DNA from: Melampsora larici-populina 98AG31
Lineage: Eukaryota; Basidiomycota; Pucciniomycetes; Pucciniales; Melampsoraceae
Length of the DNA stretch: 64,000 nucleotides
Reading direction: 5' to 3'
Assembly: GCF_000204055.1 (NCBI RefSeq)
Contig: NW_006768765.1
Span: 1,782,658 to 1,846,657, forward strand
Shown: piece by piece, positions 1-10,321 of the stretch
How the letters are laid out: the number at the start of each line of letters is the position of its first letter
Position numbering within the stretch: the first letter of the stretch is position 1
The notes under the pieces: generated by a model
Seen by the model: the letters and a program-made list of their open reading frames with translations, nothing else
Told to the model about the DNA's origin: nothing
Database searches by the model: none
Translations under genes and position numbers: made by a program

Positions 1-204
1 GTCTTATTTTGCTACAAAATCGATTTCTTTAAATCAAGTTTATTCAATTCGATCTGATTCTTGATTGCATTGTTGTAGAGAGAAAGGAAAAATGGACAAC
101 TGGCGGAAAGAATGGTGCGTGAAGGGATTAAGAGAGTGGTGGTGTTGGTGGTGAGGTTGTAGATGGTGAGGTGGTGAATTCCTGGTGTCGATCGGTGGAT
201 TGAG

Positions 205-425
205 GTGAAGGGCCAAAAAGTCTTTTTGGCTTGAAAAACAGCCTTGAGGCTGTTTTTCGATTTTGACTGTTTTTGATCAAATACTGTTTTTGTATTTGGG
301 TCAATTGAAATTGCCGAACACCGGCGTTTTTGGAAAAACCCAAAAACAGTTTTGACCCAAAAACAGTTTTTGGCTTTGGTGGGGTTTTTGGCCAAAAACC
401 GTTTTTGGGTCTCAGCCGAACGGGC
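205..425. repeat. Palindrome-rich repeat, probable end of an inverted-repeat element
   Basis: The stretch is built of A/T tracts arranged as hairpins. Examples are GCCAAAAAG-T-CTTTTTGGC at 212-230 and a 12-bp arm pair at 233-244 and 247-258 with a 2-nt loop. Further CCAAAAAC/GTTTTTGG blocks lie at 330-410, and the stretch closes with a GC-rich end, CAGCCGAACGGGCCC. That end resembles the termini of short non-autonomous DNA transposons. No matching opposite terminus was found in the window, so element class and left border are unknown. Open frames here are translations of the repeat. Confidence 0.45.
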
Positions 426-1128
426 CCTAAGCATTTATTGCAAAAGTGAACATTATTCCATCAGGGACAGTGTTTAATCCTGACAGTGTATGTTTGCTAT
501 CTTCACTTGCACTAAAAACCTGTTCAAGTTAATTAAAACCTAGACAAACTTCTAAAATTCTTTCTCTTCTTCAGTCTCTTCAAAAAACTTTTTAAAAAAC
601 CTTATAATTCCAAAACTAAACAGATAAATTTACCTGATAATTCCAATCTCAAAACTTTGGTCAACAGATTAATCATCACACACAACTGGCTCTCTCTGCT
701 TAATTAGTGCTACTTATAAGTTTCATTTCTAGAGTCTTACAAAACACAGATTATAGAGTTCACTCTAATTATCCAAAGTAGATTGTGATTAGTTAAGGTC
801 ATGAGTCTCACTTTTAGATTTTTGTGACTTGGTCCTTGTACCTAAATACTCTCAAATACTCCTACCAATCTGAACAATAATTATGGCATTTTTTTACCCT
901 TAACACTATCCCAATATCATATGCTCAGAGATGTAAGCCTTGTGAAACCTCCTGTTGACTCTAATAAACCAGTTGACCCAGAACATCATCCCTGATGTTG
1001 ATGCTCTGTTATATATGAATGAAATCAACATTTCTCATACAATGTGTCCTGATACATATCTTCCCTCACCCCCTTCCTTTTCATCATTACTCATTCAAAA
1101 TTCTGGATGCCTAAGGGCTTTGGTTGTT
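426..1128. other. Intergenic, nothing recognised
   Basis: AT-rich sequence without a frame showing gene-like composition, recognisable RNA gene or clear repeat. Confidence 0.5.
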
Positions 1129-1440
1129 AAGACTATTGGTTTTACCAACAGATTCAAAGGTCTACAAACTTGTCTTTGCTTCACTATTCAATTAAAGGAA
1201 CCTGAACTGATATATAGAGCCTCATGAGTGCAAGTCTCATGCATAAATCTGTAATAAAAGAACAGATATGAATCTATAACAAGAAGAAACTGACCAAGTT
1301 GTTGAATTCAATCAACACATTACATACATGGTGTTTCAAATAGAAAAATTAATTTTGTTTTGGAATATCTTGAATTGGAATTGGATTAAAGATTGAAAAC
1401 CTAAAGGTTTTGCGTAATCAAGTTTGGATTTCTTTTGAGT
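1129..1440. repeat. Direct repeat, copy 1
   Basis: About 310 bp starting AAGACTATTGG and ending AATTTCTTTTGAGT-like sequence is repeated in the same orientation at 1521-1822. The copies share long identical runs, for example the block covering GATATATAGAGCCTCATGAG, and differ by scattered substitutions and small indels. Eighty bases separate them. No terminal inverted repeats or target duplications are obvious. Confidence 0.8.
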
Positions 1441-1520
1441 TTGTTTTTTGACCTGACCCTGTAAAGGTAAAATACACCTTATGTATGGTTATGTTTACAA
1501 GGTGCTGTTGGAGATGCTCT

Positions 1521-1822
1521 AAGACTATTGGTTTTACCATCAGATCTCAATTCAAGAACCTTGTCTTTATATCAACTTACTAATCAATTAAAGGAACCTG
1601 AACTGATATATAGAGCCTCATGAGTGCAAGGCTCATGAATAAATCTGTGGTAAAAGAACAGATATGAATCTATAACAAGAAGAAACTGACCAAGTTGTCA
1701 AATTCAATCAACACATTACATACATGGTGTTTCAAATAGAAAAATATTTGTTTTGGAATATCTTGGATTGGAATTGGATCAAAGATGAAAACTGTGTAAT
1801 CAAGTTTGAATTTCTTTTGAGT
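1521..1822. repeat. Direct repeat, copy 2
   Basis: Second, same-orientation copy of the 1129-1440 unit. It lacks roughly ten bases present in copy 1 (around CCTAAAGGTTTTG) and carries point differences. The arrangement suggests a local tandem duplication that has been diverging. Confidence 0.8.
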
Positions 1823-1989
1823 ATATAATTCAAACCCTTTGGTTTTGAAGAAAAAACAAAAAAAAAAACTTTTTCCTTTGGATCATGATGTATTGTACAA
1901 TTCATTTTTTTGGTTCATTTAATATCTTTTCATAATTTCTACATACATGATTGATTTTTAATTTTTATAGAATTCAGTTTCATCACTTT

Positions 1990-2345
1990 ATGATTTGTTT
2001 TTCTTTTTTCTTCCTCTTTCTCTTCCTCTTTCTCTTCTTCTTCTTATTCTTCTTCTTCTTCTTCTTCCTCTTTCTCTTTTTCTTTCTTCCTTCTTCTTTC
2101 TCTTTCTCTTTCTCTTCTTCTTCTTTCTCTTCCTCCTCTTTGTCTTCTTCTTCTTCTTCTTCTTTCTCTTTCTCTTCTTCTTCTTTGACTTTCTCTATCT
2201 CTTCTTCTTCTTCTTCTTCTTTTTCTTTCAATCATCAAACCCATCAAATCATCCAAACCTTTAATTTCTCTTCTTCTTTCAATTTTCAATTTTCTTTTAT
2301 TTCGTTTTCTTCTTTCAATCTTCTTTTTTCAATCTTCTTTTTTCA
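1990..2345. repeat. Long polypyrimidine (TTC/TCT) low-complexity tract
   Basis: About 350 bp that are almost purely C and T on the plus strand, dominated by TTC, CTTTCT and TTCTTC units. It gives long open frames of Ser/Phe/Leu (plus) or Glu/Lys (minus), but there is no start context, splice structure or homology, so these are composition artefacts. It lies about 900 bp beyond the 3' end of the minus-strand PP1-subunit gene. Confidence 0.85.
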
Positions 2346-2618
2346 TTTTTCTTTTTTCATCAAAATCAAACCAAAATCAAAACAAAACACATAAAAAAAA
2401 ATTACAACCAAATCAAACAATTTCATTTTTATTGTATATTCTTATACTGTATATTCTTTATATATATGTATGTATGTAATTCAATTAAACCTAAACCAAA
2501 ACCAAAACCAAAATGAAAAACAAATTACAAGCAAAAAAAAAATGAGAAAAATGAGAAAAATGAAAAAGAGAAAAAACAAACAGGAATTTTGATTTTTTTT
2601 TTGCAAGGTTTAATGAAA

Positions 2619-2766
2619 CATCAGAGTTAAGAAAAAATCAGAGTTAAGAAAAAATCAGATAAAAGAAAAAAAGCAGATAAAAGAAAAAAAGCAGATAAAA
2701 GAAAAAAATCAGATAAAAGAAAAAAATTGATAAGAGTTGATAAGAGTTAATAAGAGTAGATAAGAA
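2619..2766. repeat. Short tandem repeats (AGATAAAAGAAAAAA units)
   Basis: Two copies of a CAGAGTTAAGAAAAAAT unit are followed by four of (G)CAGATAAAAGAAAAAAA and three of TAAGAGT(T/A)GA. These are simple A/G-rich tandem repeats, with no function indicated. Confidence 0.75.
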
Positions 2767-2858
2767 AAAACCCATGAAAAAATCAAAAAAAAGATAAAAT
2801 CAAAGAACAGCTCAACAACATAAAAAAACTATATAATCTCCAGACTTTTTTTTTATTT

Positions 2859-2960
2859 TCATCATCATCATCATCATCATCATCATAAAAGAAGAGTAGA
2901 AAAAAAAGAGAAATTCAGAAAATTGGATAAACAATAAAGAAAATATATATATATATATAT
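2859..2960. repeat. Microsatellites (CAT)n and (AT)n
   Basis: A (TCA)n run occupies 2859-2886 and an (AT)n run 2943-2960. They sit in A-rich DNA just beyond the 3' end of the minus-strand gene starting at 6033. The surrounding 2400-3236 is otherwise simple-sequence A/T DNA without a gene. Confidence 0.8.
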
Positions 2961-3236
2961 CAAATGTAAATGATTTTTTCATCTTCTTCTTTATCTTTGT
3001 AAGCTCAAGTTTTACAACAACAATTCAACAATCATAGTTCAACAATCATAATTCAACAATCACAAAACAATTCAACAGTGATTAACAATATAACAACAAC
3101 AATTCAACAATCACAAACCAACAAACCAACAAAACACGAACCCAACCAAAAAAAGAAAAACTACGAAAACCAAGACCAAAAACAAAAAAAAAACACATAA
3201 AGAAAAAAAGCTCAAGAACACCCCACTCCAAAGCCG

Positions 3237-6033
3237 CTAAACCCCAGCTCCCTCAACGATGCCCAACCCCACGGCTTTCTGATGATGACTGGTAGCAGAA
3301 GCAGAAGGTGAACTGAATCTAACCTGAACACTTTCCAATAAACTTCCAATCTCTTCTCTACTCTGACCTTCCACTCCGATTCCAGAATGAGATCCACTGG
3401 TACTTGAGCTTGAAGGTCTTGAACCAGTGATGATTCCAGGTGAATAAAATAACTGAGTTGTATTACTTTCTTCTACGTTTTCTGTTCCACCACCCCAACA
3501 AAACTTACCAAACCAAAACGAAAAAAAATCAGTTAAGCTTTTTTCAAGAAAATCAGAAAAGAAACGTCAATGCTTACGTTTTGAACTAAATCACCGTAAT
3601 CTGAGACTTCAAGGTTATGACCACCTTTAAGTTTTTGTTCCTGAAAAGCTCTCAAAGACTCTAAAACAGCTTGACCGTTCCCATTCCCTGCATTCCCTGC
3701 ATTCCCTGTACTACTTCCAATCAAACCTGATGAACTTGAACTTGATGAACTCAACCCATTTAATCCAATCTCAACCTCAGGAGAAGTTCTACTAAACAAT
3801 TCAGATCGAGGTACTGAATCTGTAAGAGTCGAATTCGAGGAAGAAGTCATACAATCCTCAAAATAAGGTGAAGAAGTTTGACTAAAACCTCCTGCTACTC
3901 CACTACCACTACCAATTCCTACTCCACTTCCATTTCCAAAAGACCATTTCCTTTCTTCAAATCTAGGTGAAGAAATCACTGCTTGTTTTAATGAAGAAGT
4001 AAAATCATAACGTGAAGCAAAAGGAGTTAATGAATTTAATTTCAAATGATTAGTGGCCGAGATGGAATCCAACTTTTTATGAGTTTCAAGCTTTGGACTT
4101 TCGCTAGGAAGATTCGGTGAAGAAGAAGAGGATGATTTAAACACAAGTGAAGATGGCATGGATAATCCTAAATCGTCGCCTACTAATCTATCTAATTCGG
4201 CTCTTAGTTCGGCCATTCGGTCTTGGGCTTGAACTTCGGTCGTCACACTCCATTGATATGGTGCTGTGCTAGGACTTGGATCAGATTGATTAGGTTCAGT
4301 TGTGATAGGTGATGTCTTACTTGAAATAGTAGTAGTAGGTGGTGTCGTACTTGAGGTTGGAAGGTTTGAAAGATCAGGTGAAGGATGATGAGGTACAACC
4401 ACACTCAAAGGTTTAAAAGAATACTGATTGATTCCAGCACTTGCAGTATTAACACCACCACCCGTACTTCTAACCTTTTTAAACCTCAAATCATAATTCA
4501 AACCAGAATTATTATCCCAAATCTCACGACCATCACTGGTGAATCGAATCGCAATAAACATCTTTCTTTCTTCGATTCTAGCTAATTGATCTACCAATCT
4601 AATCGAAAATGAAAACCTATCGAATTGACCATCTTTAATAGATTCTTGATGTTCTGCCATGACTTCTGAAACCGTTTGCCATCCATCAAAGGTAAATCTA
4701 ATAGCCACAAGTTTTTGAAATGATAAGTTTTTCACTTGAACTTGACCTTTTAAAGTTTTACCTTCATTAAACAATTCGATCCATCTTAACCAAACCTCTG
4801 ATCCTTGAAGTTGTGCATTCAAATCTGGATTTAATGGAAAATTCTTCATTTCTAATACTAATCTACTCTTACTAATCGTCATGGGGAATGGAAACTCTTC
4901 TTCTCCTTCAGTTTCAGTTTCGATAGGTGATCCATCTCGACTTACGGCTGCTGGTCTTTGTTGACTCAAGAAATGTTTCACATGTTCTAGATGTGAATCG
5001 AAATGAACATACTTGGGTCCAGTAGGTGTAGCAGGTGCTGATTTAGCTCGGGTCTCCTTCAAGGATGATCTTACTACTTCTCCTGATTTCTTTCGTAACA
5101 TGGGTGTACTTAATTCTAGTTCGCTTTCATCTATTGATAATAAGTTTTGACTCGAATTCGAATGTGGTCCGATTTCGATTCTCATCATCCCATTACTTGA
5201 ACTCGAACCGGTTTCTGATTTAGCTTTCTGATGTAATGGTCTTTTGATAGGTGATGATGATGGATCTTGATTTGCATCTTGTGTGGGTGGTGAAGTGTTT
5301 GGATTAGTGGTTGAAATATAATGAATCGGTTGATTTGAAGGAGGATGAGCATAATCGTGAACTCGTACAAGATGATGAGTAACAGGTGGAGTAGGTTTGG
5401 GAAGCAGAGATTTAGGTGGAGATCTTCTGGGAAAACTTAACGGTTGAGGTTGGATTAGAGGAGTAAAGTAAGGTAAGCGAGCTCGACGAGATCTGACGGT
5501 GAGATGATCGATGGAAGGATCTAGTGATGGATGATTTGAGTTTTGTGAGAGGTTTTCAAGGTTTGAGTTTGGATGATGATGATGATGATGAGAAGTTGAT
5601 TTGTTAGGTTCATGAAGAGGTGAAGCAGGTTGAACATAAATATAACTAGAAGTAGGTTCATTGAAAGTGGTAGTAGTGGTAGTAGTAGTGCTAGTAGATG
5701 AAGTAGGTGATTTGGTTAGAGAATGATTTGAAGGTGATAATGGTACTGTACCCTGAGAGAATGAACGATGATGAAGAGATCTATTGGAATTATTGTTCCG
5801 TAATAAATTAGTTCTAGTTTTAAATGTAGATGGATTGGATTCTTTTTCTGAAAAATAGATTGAGTCAGTTTAGTGAAAGAAGAATATAAGAAAAGAGAAG
5901 CAAAAGATTACTGACCATGATGATTTAGATGAAGATTAGAAGAAGAAGAAGATTGAGTGAGAGTAGGAGAAGAAGAAGAAGAATTAGGACTAGAAGAGTT
6001 TAGAGAAGGTGAGATTGGATTAGAGCATGTCAT
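3237..6033 (-). CDS. GAC1/PIG1-type glycogen-targeting regulatory subunit of protein phosphatase 1 (CBM21 domain)
   Basis: Exons (minus strand) are 6033-5916, 5847-3578 and 3503-3237, giving 884 aa; both introns are short (68 and 74 nt) and phases close. The first ~300 residues are Ser/Thr/Pro/His-rich. A PP1-docking RVxF-type motif KYVHF lies near residue 318. A CBM21 carbohydrate-binding fold spans about residues 406-497, with the diagnostic FTFDGW, RFSFSIRL and the end motif EIWDNNSGLNYDLRF. The last exon adds FCWGG and a Ser-rich tail. By family knowledge such proteins bring PP1 to glycogen and activate glycogen synthase. The start is the first ATG after an untranslated leader, and a shorter internal start at 5188 would drop 259 in-frame residues. 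The final exon was chosen because a TTTGGTAAG acceptor keeps the frame while nearer alternatives give immediate stops. The family call is secure; the exact yeast orthologue is not resolved. Confidence 0.85.
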
Positions 6034-7446
6034 GATGGTGGATTATTTGTAACTTGAATGGGGATGATAAGATCACCAAGGATGAGATTAGAGTCAAGTT
6101 GATAAAGTAGTAAGTTGAGAAAGAAAGAAAGAAATCGAGAAAATAGAAATCAAGAAAATAGAAATCAGGAAGGAGTTTAACCAATCAAATCGAATCGAGT
6201 CAAAATGAAATTTAATTTTCAAATCAAATCAAATCAAATCACCAAAGTTGACTAATTCTAATAGTAATACGTATCATTCACACCTACTCTTCTAGTACTT
6301 TAACCATGAGAACAAATCAACCAATCAAGCAATGAACATCAAGTTTTTATGTAATCCAATCCAAATCAAATCAAATATCAAATATCAAATAGAATAGAAT
6401 AGGTTCTTTTCCTTCCTTGCTTGCTTTGAAGAGGAAGATAGTCTTTGTATATGTTCTTTGGTTGAGTGAGAATCAGCTTCACTCTGGTTATTTTGAATGA
6501 ATCGAATGGAAATCAAAAATGTGTAAATCAGATCACTGATAACTATTGACTGATTTTTTAGTTTGAGTTATCTTTGATTGATTGATATTTGATTTGATGA
6601 CTGTTTTTTTTTTAAAGAAACTCCAATTTAATTCCACTACAAAACTATAAATCATCATGAACTTCATCATTTTTTGGGTATAAGCAAACCAAAAGAAAAC
6701 ATACCCCAACCTTTAACTTTTATATCTTCTAATCAAATCGCAGAAATCAACTTGAGATGAGATTTCATCATGGTTCTCTCTACTATGCAAATAGCAATAT
6801 ACATGTAGATGATGAAAGTTTGAAACCTCTTTAAAACCATGTGTATATGCTGGAATGTGGAGAACAATTGATGATCCGATGACGCCTTGATGACGCCATA
6901 GGTTGACCAAAATTACAAACAAACTGACTTTTCAATCTTTCACGAGTGATGTTTGGAATTCGATGTTTGGTTGGAACTCGATGACTTCAAAGAAACTGAC
7001 GAGCTTTGTTGACTTCTTGGATCTTGGCATTGTGAGAGATAACTGTGCCGCAGTTGTCGGAAGTGTTGACTAAAAACATTTTTTTGTCATCTGTTTGGAG
7101 TTTGGAGTCCGATGCACGTTTCTTGAAAATGACAGGAAGTTAACCATTTATCCACACACACTCTTTCTAGTACGAAATCAGGAATATCAAAGTTTGGAAT
7201 TCTTTAAATCCAAAACTAAAGCAGAAAATCAAGAAAAAAACCGATCTTTGGAAAGAAAACACTCACAACTCATCAACTAACTAACCGAACGAATTTCTTT
7301 TCCAAAAAGAGAACCAAACTTACAAGGTTTTACACTACATACGAATATTCATTAAACTTTTCTTTTCTAAACATCAGCAATCAGTTAAAGAAAACGGATT
7401 TCGGATTTATCTTTTAGGTTTTAAGAAGAAGGTGGTTAAGGAGAAG
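6034..7446. other. Intergenic between divergent genes; no gene recognised
   Basis: This is shared upstream DNA of the PP1-subunit gene (minus) and the Rieske/DUF455 gene (plus). It has many ATCAAATC-type repeats at 6180-6400. Short open frames at 6713-6922 and 7095-7280 have no gene-like composition. A pyrimidine-rich stretch ending CTTTTAG at 7417 could be an acceptor for an untranslated first exon of the downstream gene, but this cannot be shown. Confidence 0.4.
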
Positions 7447-10321
7447 ATGATTTTAATTTCAGAATTAAGTTTGTTGAGATCGGATTGGAAGTATTTGGTT
7501 GGTTTGAAAACTTTGGATCAGGTTTGTTCGGTTTCGATTATTTTGTATGGGATTAATCAGAATCATCATCAAGAAAATGGGAAAATGGAAAATGGAAAAG
7601 AGGAAAATCGAAGTCATCAAGAAAATCAAAGTAACCAAGAAACAGTAAAAGATGATGCAGTAAAAGATGAAAAAGAAGAAAAAAATGTCAGAGAAGATGG
7701 AAAAGAAGAAACAGTAAAAGAAGAAACGGTAAACGAAGAAACAGTAAAAGATGAAAATTCAAAAAAAGAATTATCAAAAAAAGAATCATCAAAATTAGAA
7801 ACCCAAGAACAAATCGAATGGTTAGCAATCCAAGAAGAATGTCCACACTTAGGACAATCTTTAATCCATGCAGAAATCCAAATTGAAGATGATAATCTTA
7901 TTGCGATTTGTCCTTGGCATAGGTTAGTTTTAAATTGACTATCAAAATTCTTTTCCTTGCGAAACTCTTCTTGGAAAAACTCGAAGACTCTTTCTTTTCG
8001 AAACTCTTTTCTTTTTAAACTCTTGACTTTCAAACTTTTCTTTTCAAAACTCTTTTCTTTCTTTATTTCATTAGATCCTGAATTTCTAACTTTTTCTTTG
8101 GATTTCTAACTTTTTTTGGGTTTTTTTTTTTGGTAGTTATGATTTTGATTTAAGAACAGGTGAATCTTCTACTGGTTTAAAAGCTTGTGTAATTAAAACA
8201 TTTGTTAAAGAACTTGATGGGATTCAGTATTTGTTTTTTGATCGAATCGAATTTGATTCATTTAATCAAAATACAAATCAAAATACAAATCAAAAGACAA
8301 ATCAAGAAAAAGAAAAAAAAGGAAATGAAGAAGAAGAAGAAGAAGAATGGAAATTATTTTCAATCACACCTATTTCCCAAAGTAAAGTCTTTCAATTCGC
8401 ACCCAAAAAATCAAAACGGAAAACAAGAGTGCAGAAAATTGATAGGTTTTCGGTTTTTTTTGGTGTTTTGTAGGATTTGCAGTTCCAGAACCAAATGAAG
8501 AAGAAATCAAATCGACCATAACATCTGAACAAGAACTTCCAAGTTCATTACTAAGCTGGGCCTCTTTAATCCTCCAAACCCCAAACCCAATCCAAAAGAT
8601 TCAATACACACGACACTCGATCGATTTATTTAAATCTCATCAAATCCCTCTTACAAACCAAACTGATTCGAATTCGAAAACTTTGAAATCTGAATTACCT
8701 CCTTTACAACCGGTTAGAGAAACTTCATTGGATACATTGAGGTTTGATGATTTTAAGTTTACTAAGAAGGGTAAATCGGGAAATGAAAAGAATCGGATTA
8801 AGTTATTACATTCGTTGGCTAATATTGAGTTATGGGCTATTGATTTAACTTGGGATTTGTTGTGTAGATTTGGTAATTATGGTCTAGATCAATTGAACAA
8901 ACATCATAAGTTACCTAGAGAATTCTTTTTAGATTTTTGTAAGGTTTGTGTTTTTGGTTTTTTACTTAAAAATAGGGTATATTTTAGTTCATGAGGTTTT
9001 GATTGTTTTTTTTGGGTTTTTTGATTTTTTTGATTTTTGATTTTGAGTAGGTTGCTGGAGATGAAGCTAAACATTTTACTATTTTAAGAGAAGCAATTCA
9101 AAGACTTGGTAGTGATTGGGGTGAATTACCTGTACATAATGGTACGTATCAACTTGCATTGCTTTTCGTTTTCGTTTTCTTTTTATGTTTTTGTTTCATT
9201 CTTTTGGAAATACGTCTTGAGCTGAAGTGTGTCCTTTTTTTTTCTAGGCTTATGGCAATCTGCTCGTGATACTTCTCATTCTTTGATTTCTAGAATTTGT
9301 ATTATTCATGTAAGTTTTCTTGAAGAAAGGAAAAATCAAAATCGGGTTTTCTTTACTTCTTGAGTTTTTTTCTTGGTTTTTCTTTTTGGTTTTGGGAAAG
9401 AAAAAATTGATCTGGGGTTTTTTGGGGTTCTTTCATCGAAAAAAAACACATGGGGGGTTTCTTTTTCTTAGCTTGTACATGAGTTGAGTTTTGGTTTTGA
9501 TTCTTTATAACTCGTCCTGCAAAGTTATTAAATACTAATTTGGTTTTTTTTTCGGCGGTTGGGGTTGGTTTTGTAGAGCTAGAGGTTTAGATGTGAATCC
9601 TACTCAAATTAAAAGAGTTAAAGCAGCAGGTGATGTAAGTTCTTTTTTTCTGTTCTTCTTCAACAATAATCAAGCTGTCTTTTTCAATCAAGTTTTGAGC
9701 AAGCCAAGAAAATAATCAAATCCAATTCATCTAAAATATACTTATGCTTTCTCTGGATGTGTGTGGGGGAATGTTTAGTTTGAAACGGCTAAAGTATTAG
9801 AGATCATACATGCAGATGAAATCACGCATGTAGCTGCAGGTGAGGCCTCTTTGTTTTGGTTTATAAATCAATTCAGAAGATCCAAATATTGACGGATTCG
9901 GTTTCTTTTTCATTGGTCTGGGGGGGCGACGGATGAGTAGGACATAAATGGTTAAATTATCTTTGTAATCAATCTGATCCTAAATTAGATCCAGTTGAAG
10001 TTTTTAGAAGAGAAGTAAGTTTTCAAGTTTTCGAATATATTGACCAGTTTATCATTAAAGATTTAGTCTAAGAGGTGTTTTTTTTGGATTGTTTTTTTTG
10101 GCTGGGGGAAAATTGGAAGGTTAAATTACATTTTATGGGAAAATTAAAACCTCCGTTTAATGTTGAAGGTGAGTGTTTTTGTTTTCTTTCAAAAGTAATA
10201 GAAATTGGGGGAAGAGAAGGGAAGGGATAGAGGTTTTGATGTTGGTTTTGGGTTTTGGGATGATTTTTTAGATCGATTGAAGGCTGGTTTGGATCCTTCG
10301 TTTTATGAAAATTTGGATTAG
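7447..10321 (+). CDS. Rieske [2Fe-2S] domain fused to DUF455 ferritin-like (MiaE-related) domain
   Basis: Eleven exons: 7447-7922, 8137-8381, 8474-8943, 9051-9141, 9248-9309, 9472-9482, 9577-9634, 9779-9839, 9941-10014, 10120-10168, 10272-10321. They encode 548 aa and all phases close. The N-terminal Rieske ligands are intact: CPHLG, then CPWH followed by YDFDLRTG. About 70 low-complexity Glu/Lys/Asn residues interrupt the domain before CPHLG. The C-terminal half matches DUF455 from LANIELWAIDL through AGDEAKHF, LPVHNGLWQSA, EARGLDVNP and HADEITHVAAGHKW to LKPPFN. These E and ExxH-type positions fit a ferritin-like di-metal site. DUF455 is related to the tRNA hydroxylase MiaE, so an oxygenase fed by its own Rieske cluster is plausible, but this is inference and the substrate is unknown. 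Start: first ATG of the open frame; the frame is open further upstream without an ATG, so an upstream exon is possible. Intron 2 was placed at GTAAAG because only that donor keeps frame. Confidence 0.85.

Noticed and set aside
1951..2394. Long open frames of Ser/Phe or Glu/Lys on both strands
   Set aside because: Produced by a TTC-type pyrimidine tract; no start context, introns or family.
3212..3397. Separate small minus-strand gene
   Set aside because: It overlaps the last exon of the PP1-subunit gene in another frame; the exon's own frame continues the large protein.
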